Below, piece by piece: positions 1-10,160 of a stretch of DNA of 64,000 nucleotides. Positions within the stretch are counted from its first letter, which is position 1. Each line of letters starts with the position of its first letter. Both the position numbers and the translations under genes were made by a program. Source of the stretch: Limanda limanda. Taxonomy: Eukaryota; Chordata; Actinopteri; Pleuronectiformes; Pleuronectidae. Below the pieces are notes generated by a model. The model was not told where the DNA came from and did not search any database. It saw nothing but the letters and a program-made list of their open reading frames with translations. Location: positions 8,086,928 to 8,150,927 of the forward strand of contig NC_083658.1 of assembly GCF_963576545.1 (NCBI RefSeq), given 5' to 3'.

Positions 1-218
1 AGGGGAAAAAAGAAGATGAAAGGATGAGAAAAGATGTCAGAAGAAGAGAGGAGACAAGGGAGTTGAGCAGTTATAGTTTGTATTTCACATGATGTCAATC
101 TTTGAAAAAGGAGGAATAGTTTCCTCATGATATTCTTTCTGTTGCCGTCTCCACAGGAGCAATAAGCCACATTCATTTTGTTCATCCATTTTTTTTCTCT
201 CTTCTCTCGTGCCACCAG

Positions 219-428
219 AGGAATGATGGGAAAGCGTTGCCCCTGGCGACCCGAGTCCAGCCCGGCTCCCGCTGGGTGTTTGCCACGCTGGTGGCCATGG
301 CCTCTATCGGCGGCATCCTGGTGGCGGCCATGACCATCGCCTGCCTGCGCCACCACGCCCACCGTCTGGCGGCGAAGAAGCTCGGCCTGGGACCAGAGGG
401 AGGCAGCTTCAGCCACCAGGAGTACCAG
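219..428 (+). CDS. ptprn: ptprn transmembrane exon
   Basis: The acceptor follows a pyrimidine-rich tract ending ccaccag at 218 (221 is an alternative start two bases later). The donor GT is at 429, and the exon ends in phase 0 after EYQ. It encodes a short luminal stretch, one hydrophobic helix of about 23 residues, and the basic stop-transfer [13 protein letters not shown]. An ATG-initiated reading starting here is an artefact, because this is an internal exon. Confidence 0.85.
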
Positions 429-3292
429 GTGTGAAACAAATCAATGCATGTCAAAGTGGCATAAAGAAACAGTGAAACAGAAAGCAGCTTAACAACATGA
501 TGCATGCATTACTGGCTCACCAGGACCTGTGTCGCCAGCACATGGCCTCCAAAGGCGCCTTCGGACGCCTGGAAGCCGCCGCCCTGGGCGCCGTTGGGGG
601 AGCGAGTGGAGGAGGCGCAGGAGCATCCGGTGCTGGGGCAGGAGCAGTGGGCGGCGCGGACTCGAGGGTGAGCAGCGTGTCGTCCCAGTTCAGCGACGGA
701 GCCCAGCCCAGTCCCGGCTCCCACAGCAGCACGCCATCGTGGTGCGAGGAGCCGGCACAGGCCAACATGGACATCTCCACGGGTCACATGATACTGGTCA
801 GTAGCTGTCGCCTGTAGGGATGTGTAGAACTGGTCACTTGCTTGTCAATAATAATACAAATGAAAGCCCAGGAGAAAGTAGTGCATGTTTCATGTCAAAT
901 AATAATTCGTTTTATTTCTAAAGGCCTACATGGAGGACCACCTGAGGAACAAGGACCGTCTGATGAAGGAGTGGGAGGCTCTGTGCTCCTACACGGCCGA
1001 GCCCAGCGTCGTCTCCGCAGCTCAGAGCGACGCCAACGCCAAGAAGAACCGCTCCCCCGACTCTGTGCCCTGTGAGTCCCGATGCAACTTCAACCAATCG
1101 ATTTAAACCTTTACGCAGTTTATAATAATATTTTCAAGAGAAATAACAGGAGAAGGGTGGATTTTAATGGGATGTTGTTGCTGTCATTCTGCAGATGATC
1201 ACTCCAGGGTCAAACTGAAAGAGATCAACCCCTCACGCTCCGACTACATCAACGCCAGCACCATAGTAAGACCCCTGTCCTCTCAAAATGTCTCTATGGG
1301 ACATTTTGGGATCCGTTACCCCCCAAAGCTGTGCATGAAAGAATGCGGCTGCTTCAGCGGACACCGATCCGAGCCCGTTGACCCTGTGTGACCTTTTCCC
1401 CCCACCTCCCTTTAGATTGAGCACGACCCGCGGATGCCGGCCTACATCGCCACCCAGGGCCCCCAGTCGCACACCATCTCTGACTTCTGGCAGGTCAGTG
1501 AGACACCAGGAGAAAAATGTGTATTTTCCATGCGGAGTTGAATTCATCGTTTAACCTGCAAGAGAGGAAGTTTTACAGTACAATGGCTCAGTTGGTTAGA
1601 CGACTCGTTAATCTCGGGACCTTTGAGTGTTTCCATTGGATACAAGGCTTTAAAATGTGAACTTCTTCTTCAGCAGTCTTAAAAACACCCAAGCCGTTTT
1701 TACGGACATCCTTCGAAATAGAGACCAGCTGGAACCTGCGCCCTTTAAATCTGCAAGAGCACAAAATAAAGACTAAATAAATATATTATAATGCATAAAT
1801 TCACTCCACTGCAGTACCATATTGTGCCACTAGATGGCATGCAAACGCAGGATTTGAGTTTGCAACATCCTGAAAACTGAGGAAACTCGAAAAATACTTT
1901 GCCATTTTGTTTGGAAATATCATATTTGGGTAAGAGCAGCAGTAAAGGTCAATGTAAAAATTGTATTATAACATATTAAAACACAGTCAAACACACATTG
2001 ATAGACATTGGACCAAAGGCATAATTATCCTAAACCTTTTTAATTTCATAGTTTTTATTATTTTTATTTATTTTATTATTTTTATAAGAGTATTTTGACC
2101 TGGGAAATCTGAATGTGCAGACAATGACAGGATACATCCTTAGCTTTGATTTCATGTGAAAGTGTGAATCGCACAACACACAGGTTGAGAGCAATGGTTT
2201 CTGGATCTTAACATGTTTAACGTTGTCCTGCAGATGGTCTGGGAGAACGGCTGCACTGTGATCGTGATGATGACGGCTCTTGTGGAGGACGGAGAGAAAC
2301 AGTGTGACCGCTACTGGCCCGATGAAGGCTCCTCCCTCTACCACATCTATGAGGTGCCTTAAAACAATGCACACACCTTATATTATACAGGCAAATCAAA
2401 ATGTCCTTTTGCTGTAATCTCAATGTTTGTGTCTTTAACGTTTATCTGCTCGTCCCTCAGGTGAACTTGGTGTCGGAGCACATCTGGTGCAACGACTTCT
2501 TGGTGAGAAGTTTCTACCTGAAGAACGTGCAGACCCAGGAGACCAGGACCCTCACCCAGTTCCACTTCCTCAGCTGGCCGGCTCAGGGCATCCCCACCTC
2601 CACACGGCCCCTGCTGGACTTCCGCAGGTACTGCTACCACCTGTGCAGTCACACGTAAAAACACTGCACAGGGGGGGGGCAAACATTTGTTCATGTGCAT
2701 AACAAAATAACATAATAACAAAATGTGCATAAGTTGAAATCCGGATGAGTTCAGTGGTCAAACGTTGTGATAAGTGTCGTATTTAGAGCAAAAGTCTAGA
2801 GATTCACACCAAAATACACCTTATCTCAGCATTTATAGCACATTTCTTTAAGTGTAAGTAAAAATAAGAAAAACATATATTAATTAAATTCTTCTTTACC
2901 AACAGAAAACTCCAACACTCACTGCCTTCAAGCTGAAATGACAATTCAGTGTGGCTAAAGGTTTTAAAGTCAAGGTTGCACATATTCTGCCATATTCATA
3001 TATCAGTTTTTAATCCCCACCCAGCCCTAGCAACCTGATGAAGCAACAACATTTCTCCCTTCTTTCCCTCCTCTGTCCCTCCTCTCCTCCCGTCCTCCCA
3101 CCCTGTGCGATGGAGGTCAGCGGGGCCCTTGGTTTTAATATTCAACATATCTGTCTGTGTCATTCTTGTGGTTTGCAGCTAGTAGTCTGGGTCCAGTTGC
3201 ATAGTCACAAAAATGATCATGGACTGATGTGGCTGCAGCAGGAGGTCCATCGCCGAAAAAAACCTTTTTACCCCCCCCCCCCCCCATCCCAT

Positions 3293-3382
<90 letters not shown>

Positions 3383-4534
3383 GTCGATATAACATGAATA
3401 CTGTTTGTTTGATGGAAAATGCAAAGGATTATTATTTGACGTACATGTTTTTTAGTCCCTAAAATTGTAGTTTTGTGAAATGTTTCTGATGAACTCAACT
3501 CAAGATGAAGGGTTTTCTGTATTTGCAAACATCCAATATTTACAGAATTTACTAGTTACCTAAGAAAAGAAAAAAGAAATCTCTTGTTTCTGGTACCTTT
3601 CTCCACAGGAAGGTGAATAAGTGCTACAGGGGACGATCCTGCCCCATCATCGTGCACTGCAGGTGAACCACACATGTCTTAATTTGAACCCAAATGAGGA
3701 AATTAGTTTCATTCAGTTTTTCTTTTAGTCAAGTTGAGCAAATGCAGAATTGTATAATTAATGCTGCAAAGAGGAACTCTATTGTAGTACCAAATTATAT
3801 CACTAGATGGCAGGCGAATGCAGCATTTGACTGAACTTTCTTTTCACCCTGATGTTTTCCATTGTAAAGAACATAATAGATGCTTTAGTGCATTGGTGCA
3901 TTAACATTTTAGAAATGTATATTTTGTGATGTGGTCTCCATAGTGACGGTACAGGCCGGACTGGGACTTACATCCTGATCGACATGGTTCTGAATCGCAT
4001 GGCTAAAGGTGAGGTTTAGATATGTGTGTTGCTCTCTGTTGTCTAAGCCTTTTTAAATCAACAATATCTGCAAAACAACGGAAACTAGACAAAGTGCTTT
4101 TCCCTTGTTGTCCTGCAGGTGTGAAAGAGATCGACATTGCTGCAACACTGGAGCATGTCCGCGACCAGAGGCCTGGGATGGTTCGCACCAAGGTGAGTTA
4201 GACAAACACATTCCCGTCATATTTCTTGTTTTTAAAATATATATTAAACATATCATTTTAATGTAGCATACAATACATGTCCACATATGCATAAACAACT
4301 ACACCAACAATAAATAAACCAATAAATACTGTATATTTGAAAGATCTTCCTTTAGCTAATAGTTATTGACTGACATATGCTGTACAAGTTCAAATGGTTG
4401 ATCATATTTATGCTGTAATCGTTACATTTAATGGTTTGTCTGTGTTTCTTTTCCGTAACCAGGACCAGTTTGAGTTTGCGCTGACCGCCGTCGCAGAGGA
4501 GGTCAACGCCATCCTCAAAGCTCTGCCCCAGTGA
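219..4534 (+). CDS. ptprn: ptprn (IA-2), 3' part: eleven coding exons from the transmembrane segment to the stop
   Basis: Receptor-type tyrosine phosphatase-like N, a dense-core vesicle membrane protein of neuroendocrine cells. Exons read from GT/AG sites with matching phases: 219-428, 524-796, 924-1071, 1195-1265, 1416-1493, 2234-2353, 2461-2627, 3609-3662, 3944-4008, 4119-4192, 4463-4534 (TGA). Exon 219-428 encodes the membrane helix ([20 protein letters not shown]). The next carries the conserved juxtamembrane stretch with [11 protein letters not shown] and [19 protein letters not shown]; the rest is the PTP domain, ending ILKALPQ as in human IA-2. The catalytic loop is [10 protein letters not shown], with Asp where active enzymes have Ala, and the WPD loop reads WPAQG, so the protein should be catalytically dead, as known for IA-2. 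Exon 2 has a Gly/Ala-rich insert (about 580-655). The ectodomain and signal peptide lie left of the window. PTPRN2 is the alternative, but the juxtamembrane and C-terminal residues fit PTPRN better. Confidence 0.95.
3294..3382 (+). repeat. (TATC)n microsatellite in a ptprn intron, after a C-run
   Basis: About 22 perfect tetranucleotide copies follow a run of 15 C at 3271-3285. The 3' flank (cgatataacatgaatactg) matches the flank of shorter TCTA tracts upstream of zinc-finger exon 1 copies at 11030 and 34099, so they belong to one dispersed repeat. Reading frames through it are low-complexity artefacts. Confidence 0.95.
3944..4008 (+). CDS. ptprn: ptprn exon with the degenerate PTP signature loop
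   Basis: This exon completes the P-loop, whose His-Cys come from exon 3609-3662. The Ser codon is split across the intron (AG + T). Read together the loop is [10 protein letters not shown]. Cys and Arg of the classical motif are kept, but Asp replaces Ala two residues after Cys, the known IA-2 substitution that abolishes activity. The exon ends in phase 1 at the donor GT 4009. Confidence 0.9.
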
Positions 4535-5300
4535 AGCCAGTAGGATCCAGACTGACCCTCGACCCCTCGACTCTCGCGCTCAGACTTCACTTTGCTTTTC
4601 CTCCCTGTGACGATGAGGATGATTATCATCACCACTGCCTTTCTGTCTCTGTCGGGTGATTCCCCTTAAATGTGCCATCACGTAAAAAGAAGTTTAAAAT
4701 GATGTGTGAATGGGCGACTTCACACGTCAAGTGCTGGAAGGAATCACACAGGCATATCTCTGATTTTAAATGTTTGTGGCGCCAGTGTGATGTGTTCAGG
4801 GACGTTCAGAGTGTTGCATTTTAATGAAAATTACACCCGGATTATAGAAATACATTTAAATAAAGGGGATACATGTGAATGAGCCACACGCGATTTAAAA
4901 CAACAGATTTGGGTTGCCATGCTCGAATTCAAGCTGTTTTGCAGGTTTTGGTCCCGGCTTGGAAACAAAAACCCTTAAATGTGTATTTTAAAGCTCCAAA
5001 TGTTAGTTTTTTTGAAATATCAAGGTTGAATGGCTTTTGAATTCTCAGTGTTTACACATCTGTGGCGTCCCTTCCTCTCCTCACACGACTAACACCTGCA
5101 GAAAACACATCCATGCTACGTCCTTCTCTTTGTGCCCCACTCAGGTCTTTCTGATGTGGATAAATCGTTGTATACCTCAAGCAAGTAAGAAAATGTAAAA
5201 AAAAAATTAAAGAAGTGCTATTCTTTGAAAAAAATATAAAATAAAAGCTATTTTGTATCTGTGAGACCTTAAATAAATCTTTTCGTGTTTAAGTGCTGCA
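4535..5300 (+). other. ptprn: ptprn 3' UTR with several polyadenylation signals
   Basis: Non-coding sequence after the TGA at 4532-4534. AATAAA hexamers are at 4859, 5240 and 5272. The part from 4981 onward is repeated downstream of the zinc-finger genes (from 17383, 29095, 43038 and 57786). The true cleavage site cannot be fixed from sequence. Confidence 0.6.
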
Positions 5301-6273
5301 ATCACTGGGTTTGACTTCTGTGACTTTCTGAACTTTTTCATCCTCATCAACAACAACTGTTTTTTATCAATATAAGTACGAGTATTACAATTATATTTCT
5401 AAAAGTTTGTTGATTGATGAGTTTGGTTTCATTTCATTAACTTTTCAAAACTTTTTAATGGATTTAAATTTCAAGTTATTGATGACGTATTCTTTTTGAG
5501 TGTTATTTTACTTTCTGAACTGAACTTTATAATAATAAGTCGATGATTTAGTAATGCAAAACATCCAAGGTTGAATGATAACATATTCCTCTCTGTGGTA
5601 CAATAATAATAGCCCCGGAAAGGTCATGGCAAAGATTTTGAATTCAATATTTGTGTAAACAGCAGCTTCAGGGGAATAAAAGATAATGTTATTATTATTA
5701 GTAGTAGTAGTATTAATATTATTATTATTTTAAGCATTATCATTAGTATTAATATCATCAATTAGGGCCCGACAATGAACAGTAGGAGAGAGTAGGAGGC
5801 CCTATTGAAATAGATTTTTTCAGGCAAATGAATTGGCTTTTTGAGGGCTTTAACATGCTCAAATTCTTACCAAAATTTGCAGAAAATTAGAAAGTGGTGA
5901 AAATGTACGTATTCTGGAGTCATTTTAAATGGGACGGCCCTTCAGTACTGCTTTTCAGTTCCAGAAATTGTTGTTTATTTTTGTTTTTACTGTCGGAGTT
6001 TGTTTATTTTTACTTCGCTGTCTTAGTACTTTTACTTGTAATGGAATATTACTTTACTGTCTCGGTACTTTTACCTCAGTGAATGATCCGAATTCTTCTT
6101 CCATCATTGGTTAAGTTTATTTTGTTGCTTATACTTTAGTACTTGTCACAGAGTATTTCTGCTGTGCAGTATTCGTTCTTTCGTTTCCTCTTCGTTCTCC
6201 AGTCCAACAGGGGACGCAGCTGGCTCGGAGCTCGGAGTCCGGAGTCCCTGTTTTTCTTCCGGTGGCTCTCTCT
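5301..6273 (+). other. Spacer ptprn to gene A: rest of the duplicated tail and 5' flank of gene A
   Basis: No gene seen. AT-rich sequence containing repeated phrases such as tagtacttttacttgtaatgg that precede every zinc-finger exon 1 here. The whole stretch recurs at 17710-19600 and 29420-30306. The promoter of gene A presumably lies in the more GC-rich end (6170-6330), but no TATA box or initiator stands out. Confidence 0.6.
5688..5730 (+). repeat. Imperfect trinucleotide tract (ATT/AGT)
   Basis: Runs of tta and gta triplets in the spacer between ptprn and zinc-finger gene A. Related tracts occur at 19049-19080, 29935-29960 and equivalent places, as part of the duplicated ptprn tail. Confidence 0.7.
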
Positions 6274-6302
6274 GTTTGCTCCATACAGTCTATGGTTCGC
6301 TC
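6274..6302 (+). mobile_element. Probable transposon excision footprint in the 5' UTR of gene A
   Basis: A 13-bp near-palindrome, catacagtctatg (6282-6294), sits between gtttgctc (6274-6281) and gttcgctc (6295-6302), an 8-bp target duplication with one mismatch. The same position in genes B and C lacks the insert. The core matches the ends of the inverted-repeat element at 31903-32225. Confidence 0.6.
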
Positions 6303-6332
6303 AGAGACTCAAAGTCCACAGAAAGGAGGAAC

Positions 6333-9300
6333 ATGGCCGCCGTGCAGCTGCTGCGGGTGTCCGTACATGAGCGGATCAGCGCTGCCACTGAGGACGTCCT
6401 GCAGCAGGTGGAGAAAGGAGGAGGAAAGGCTCAAGTCCCGGAGCTGAGAGCGATGCTAACCGAGCGGCTAATGGCGGCGGCTGAGGAGATCCTCGCGGTG
6501 TTTGAGGAAACCGTGGCAGAGTACGAAGACAGATACGAAGACCGAGTAGAGCAGTCCCAGCTGGAGATCAGCCGCCAGAGGAGGCTGCTCGATGCCGTGA
6601 TGCAGCCCGTAGTCCGGCTGCACAGAGCAGGTCAGTCCATAGAGGAACCGCTCATATGCTAACATTAGCTAGCATCAGCTCGAGCAGCGGAGTTAAAACG
6701 TCACTTCCTGTCTCTGTCTGCTGCTCCAGTTGAATAATGAGGAGGATTTGATGCTGTGCTGCTCATGTCTGAAACAGAAAGTCTGGACACATTTCTCTGA
6801 GTTTGACCCACAGGTTGTGTGTGTGTCTGTGAAGATGGCATTAGAACTGAAACTCGCGATTTTTTAATTTGATCCTCTTTTTTTCCCAACAATACGTAAT
6901 GAATGATTTAAATATGACCAACACAATATTGGATAAATTTAGTGTAAAATATTCTTTAAAATTATAGGTGTCTTACTGCTCTCATGTCAGTAACATTTCA
7001 CCCAACTGAAACATAGAATTTGCCTCTACTATACTTTGAAAATATTTTGTAAAATCAAAGTAAAAAGTTATAAGTTATAAATAAAAAACGGAGAAATGCA
7101 CAGGCCACAGAGTCAAACAGTACAACTGCATGTATGAACTGTAGGATATAGTGCCGCGCACTAATACTGTTTGGGGGTTCACAACAGTGGCAGAGGGTTA
7201 CACAAGGTGTTCAGTGTGATGCGTCGGGGAACGCACGTTAGGTTGTTTTGTAACTTGAGTTTGAGATTGCAATGAACAAGGATTAATAGAAGCCATCTCA
7301 TTTCATCATCATTACGGTTTGCAGTGGCCACAACAAACTATTACATGAACAGTCCTGAAGTTAATGAAATGGTCCCACTCCTCAGACCTTAAGTTTTAAC
7401 CCTTTTGAACTCAAGTCACGTTACAGACAGAGTGTGATTGGAGCCACAACACATCAGACATGAGGCGGTGTAAAGACCTCGAGCGTCCCGTTCATCTCCG
7501 GGTGGTCGTGCTGCGGTACGGAGGCGCCGGGCCTCGGCAGGAACACCCCCATGCAGATGTGCGTGTACGTGACCGGGGGGCTCTGGAGCCCCGCCGCCAC
7601 GGAGCTCAGCTGGCTTTTCCGGGGAGCGATTTTCAGGTCTGGCCGGCACCGCGGTCACCAGCGAGATGAGCTCGCTGTGTGTGTCCCCCACCTAGGTGAT
7701 GCCGGCCTGCTTTGCTATCTTCTGGATCAGCGGAGTTTTGTTGTCCCGCGGAATTCTGGCTGCGGGTGAGGACAACAGCCCGGTGCCCTACTCTCGTTCG
7801 CACGTTATAATCGCGCACGTTGGGATTAGGAGATTTTATCGCAAATGCAATTAATCGTTCAGCCCTAGTTTGGAGGTTCCGAATGCTTACACAAACAGAA
7901 CATACAGCCGACAGAGCAGTAACACAGTGTTTTTTACTCCAATGACACTGACCCACGAGGCGTGAGCCTAGTCGAGGCTAGTTAATGAAACACAAAAGCG
8001 AACTGTGGTGGTGGGGAGATTTGTCCAGCAACTATCAGAGGAGGATTGGACTGGGAGTGGCTCCTTGTCACTTCCTGGTTCCAGTGCCAAGAGGTGTGGG
8101 ACTATGCCTGTGCACAAACAAGGGAGAACCAAATTGATTTGCGTCGACACCCCTTCATTATTTTAACCAATCACATTACACCTACTGTTATAAATATTAT
8201 TTCTGTTTCTGCGCGGCTATTGACTACCCCTTGCTACTGATTAACCTGAGGCTGTGTATGAGTGCCCATAGCTATGCTGTTAACTTTTCATTGCTTCTTA
8301 ATAAATACTTGTTGAATTAGACCAGACCCGCTCTTCTCATATTTGGGATAATGGAAAACGTCAACACTTGTCTGAAAGCAGTTAACCAACTAACTAATGT
8401 CCCCTCGCCCTGTTTTCCTCTGTTAGTGACCGAATTGGTTTATTTGGCCTCAAAATGAAAGACTTTTTGACCAGAAACCCTTTGTTTTATGCTGCTTCCT
8501 GTACGAGCTGCGTCGTAGCACCAACTGTAAGCGACCTCAACGTCTCTACTTTCTGAATGCGATCGTTCAAAAATCACGACAGTCGACATTAAGCGACACA
8601 ACACAATTTTTTCAAACCACTTCAGGAAACTTTGAAATGATAAATGTGTTTTTGTGTTTCAGGGTGTCCTTCAGACGTCCAGCAACTGATGGTGATTAAA
8701 GAAGAGTGGAGCCTTCTTGTGGACCAGGAGGACCCAGAGCCCCCCCACATTAAAGAGGAACAGGAGGAATCGTGGACCACTCAGGATGGACAGCAGCTTC
8801 AAGGACTGGAGGAAGCTGATATCAAGTTCACATTGACTCCTGTCGCTGTAAAGAGTGAAGAAGATGAAGAGGAACTTAAATCGTCAAACATTCATCTGTG
8901 TGAGACGAAGGAGAACAGTGGGGACCTAAGGGGCAATCTAAAGAAAGAGAAACCATTTTTTTGCTCTGAGTGTGGTAAAAGCTTTAGCCAAAAGGGCACC
9001 CTTAAAACACATATGAGGTGTCATACAGGCGAGAAGCCATTTAGTTGCTCTGAGTGTGGTAGAAGATTTAACCAAAAGGGCGCTCTGAATTCACATATGA
9101 TGCGCCATACGGGAGAGAAGCCATTTAGTTGCTCTGAATGTGGTAAAAGATATATCCAAAGGAGCAATCTAAATATACATATGAGGAGTCATACAGGAGA
9201 AAAGCCATTTAGTTGCTCTGACTGTGGTAAAAGCTTTAACCAAAGGAGCAATCTAAATTTACATATGAGGCGTCATACAGGAGAGAAGCCCTTTAGTTGC

Positions 9301-9531
9301 TCTGAATGTGGTAAAAGATTTTACCAAAAGGCCGGTCTGAATTCACATATGAGGCGTCATACAGGAGAAAAGCCATTTAGTTGCTCAGAGTGTGGTATGA
9401 GATTTACCGAAAGGGGCAATCTAAATACACATATGAGGCTTCATACAGGAGAGAAGCTGTTTAAATGCTCTGACTGTGGTAAAAGATTTACCGAAAGGCG
9501 CAGTCTAAAAAAACATATGAGGAGTCATTAG
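6333..9531 (+). CDS. Zinc-finger gene A: two-exon C2H2 protein with seven fingers
   Basis: Exon 1 is 6333-6630 and exon 2 is 8663-9531, joined in phase 1; predicted 388 residues. Exon 1 is a helical, Glu-rich leader ([16 protein letters not shown]...). The ATG at 6333 has a good context (gaacATGG) and is conserved in every copy. Exon 2 starts [10 protein letters not shown], followed by an acidic region with IKEE and VKSEE motifs that fit the SUMO-site pattern, then seven C2H2 fingers joined by TGEKPF linkers. Contact residues (-1,2,3,6) by finger: QGTT, QGAS, QSNI, QSNL, QAGS, EGNT, ERSK. Likely a nuclear DNA-binding regulator; the target is unknown. The stop TAG (9529) is supplied by a transposon end. 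Polyadenylation signal AATAAA at 10494. Confidence 0.9.
7466..7754 (-). pseudogene. ado: ado (2-aminoethanethiol dioxygenase) fragment, broken
   Basis: Lies antisense in intron 1 of gene A. The minus strand reads [20 protein letters not shown], then after a frame change [19 protein letters not shown] and [14 protein letters not shown]. These match the N-terminal half of vertebrate ADO, a thiol dioxygenase with a cupin fold, including the iron-binding HDH motif. Damage seen: the start Met codon is ATT (7752-7754), there is a TAG at 7692-7694, a frameshift near 7636, a missing stretch before GVFL, and no C-terminal half. It cannot make enzyme. ADO is intronless in vertebrates, so lack of introns does not distinguish retrocopy from DNA capture. 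Confidence 0.8.
7800..7869. mobile_element. One end of a hAT-type element beside the ado fragment
   Basis: The sequence ending gcaattaatcgttcagccc is the reverse complement of a TAGGGCTGAACGATTAAT-type terminal repeat common in fish. I could not find the partner end to the left, so the limits and any target duplication are unknown. The ado fragment lies directly on its inner side. Confidence 0.45.
7998..8372 (+). mobile_element. Possible solo LTR
   Basis: Inserted relative to other copies of this intron, where gacccacaggtcttgtctg is continuous (compare 33819). It begins near TG, ends near CA, has a TATA-like ttataaatatt (8188) and AATAAA (8300) in LTR-like order. No clean target duplication was found, so this is weak. 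Confidence 0.3.
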
Positions 9532-10015
9532 GGTTGCAAAATTCCGGGAATATTCAAAGTTGGAAACTTTCCATGGGAATAAACCTGAAATTTAATTTTG
9601 GGGGTAATTAATACTAATTGTATATACCTTGTCATATACAGACATAAATATAAACATTATTTAAGGTAGAAATAGGCTAGATGAACGGATGAAAAAACCT
9701 CAATCAGCATGCTAATATATTTCCCCAGTAATATCATCAAAACTTACCTGACTAGTCCTTGGGCTAATGCAGTAGTGTGGCCTCAATAGCCCTGCTGTAG
9801 TGTGCAGGATGCTGGGAATTATCTGTGCATGTGATGGAGAAATGCACAGTGCACGGTTGAAATTCAACTTGCAGCGTTTGCTGCATTCCATACATCTTTA
9901 AAACAGAGCTTTCAATGATGTTTCTATTTGTCAGCGTTTAATTTGCAGTAACATATTCCCGAGCTGAACTTCCCATGGACTGTTTCCTGAAATGTTCCAC
10001 CCCTTTGCAACCCTA
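9529..10015. mobile_element. Non-autonomous hAT element that supplies the stop codon of gene A
   Basis: Terminal repeats TAGGGTTGCAAAATTCC and, inverted, ...CCTTTGCAACCCTA, flanked by a perfect 8-bp duplication ggagtcat (9521-9528 and 10016-10023). The insertion is inside the coding exon, so the first three bases of the element are the TAG stop. No transposase is left. The same insertion is present in genes B and C, so it predates their duplication. Confidence 0.9.
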
Positions 10016-10160
10016 GGAGTCATTCAAGACAGAAATCGTTTAGTTTCTCTGACTGGTAAAACATGTAAGATTCAGTCCTGTTGTACGAGACGTGAGGATT
10101 CATAAAGGAGAGATATGATTCAGTAGCAACCTTTGTATGAAAAGCTTTTTTAGGATTTAT
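10016..10160 (+). pseudogene. Fossil eighth and ninth zinc fingers beyond the hAT insertion (gene A)
   Basis: The sequence resumes ggagtcattcaagacagaaa, equivalent to RSHTGEK, then a finger beginning FSCSD where two bases are missing, giving a stop. Further on a second decayed linker and finger start appear. In the better preserved gene B copy (16900-17045) the latter reads FSCNLCNKRFF. Now 3' UTR. Confidence 0.75.

Noticed and set aside
497..817. ATG-initiated frames over the second ptprn exon, both strands
   Set aside because: Internal exon with clear splice sites and phase 0; the ATG lies in the intron and the minus frames are shadows of GC-rich coding sequence.
3038..3462. Open frames rich in YLSI repeats
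   Set aside because: Translation of the TATC microsatellite and C-run in a ptprn intron; no protein character.
8644..8662. ATG at 8644 (and 15383, 27568) as start of single-exon zinc-finger proteins
   Set aside because: It lies in the pyrimidine tract before the acceptor ttcag. Exon 1 joins in phase and all copies share the structure.
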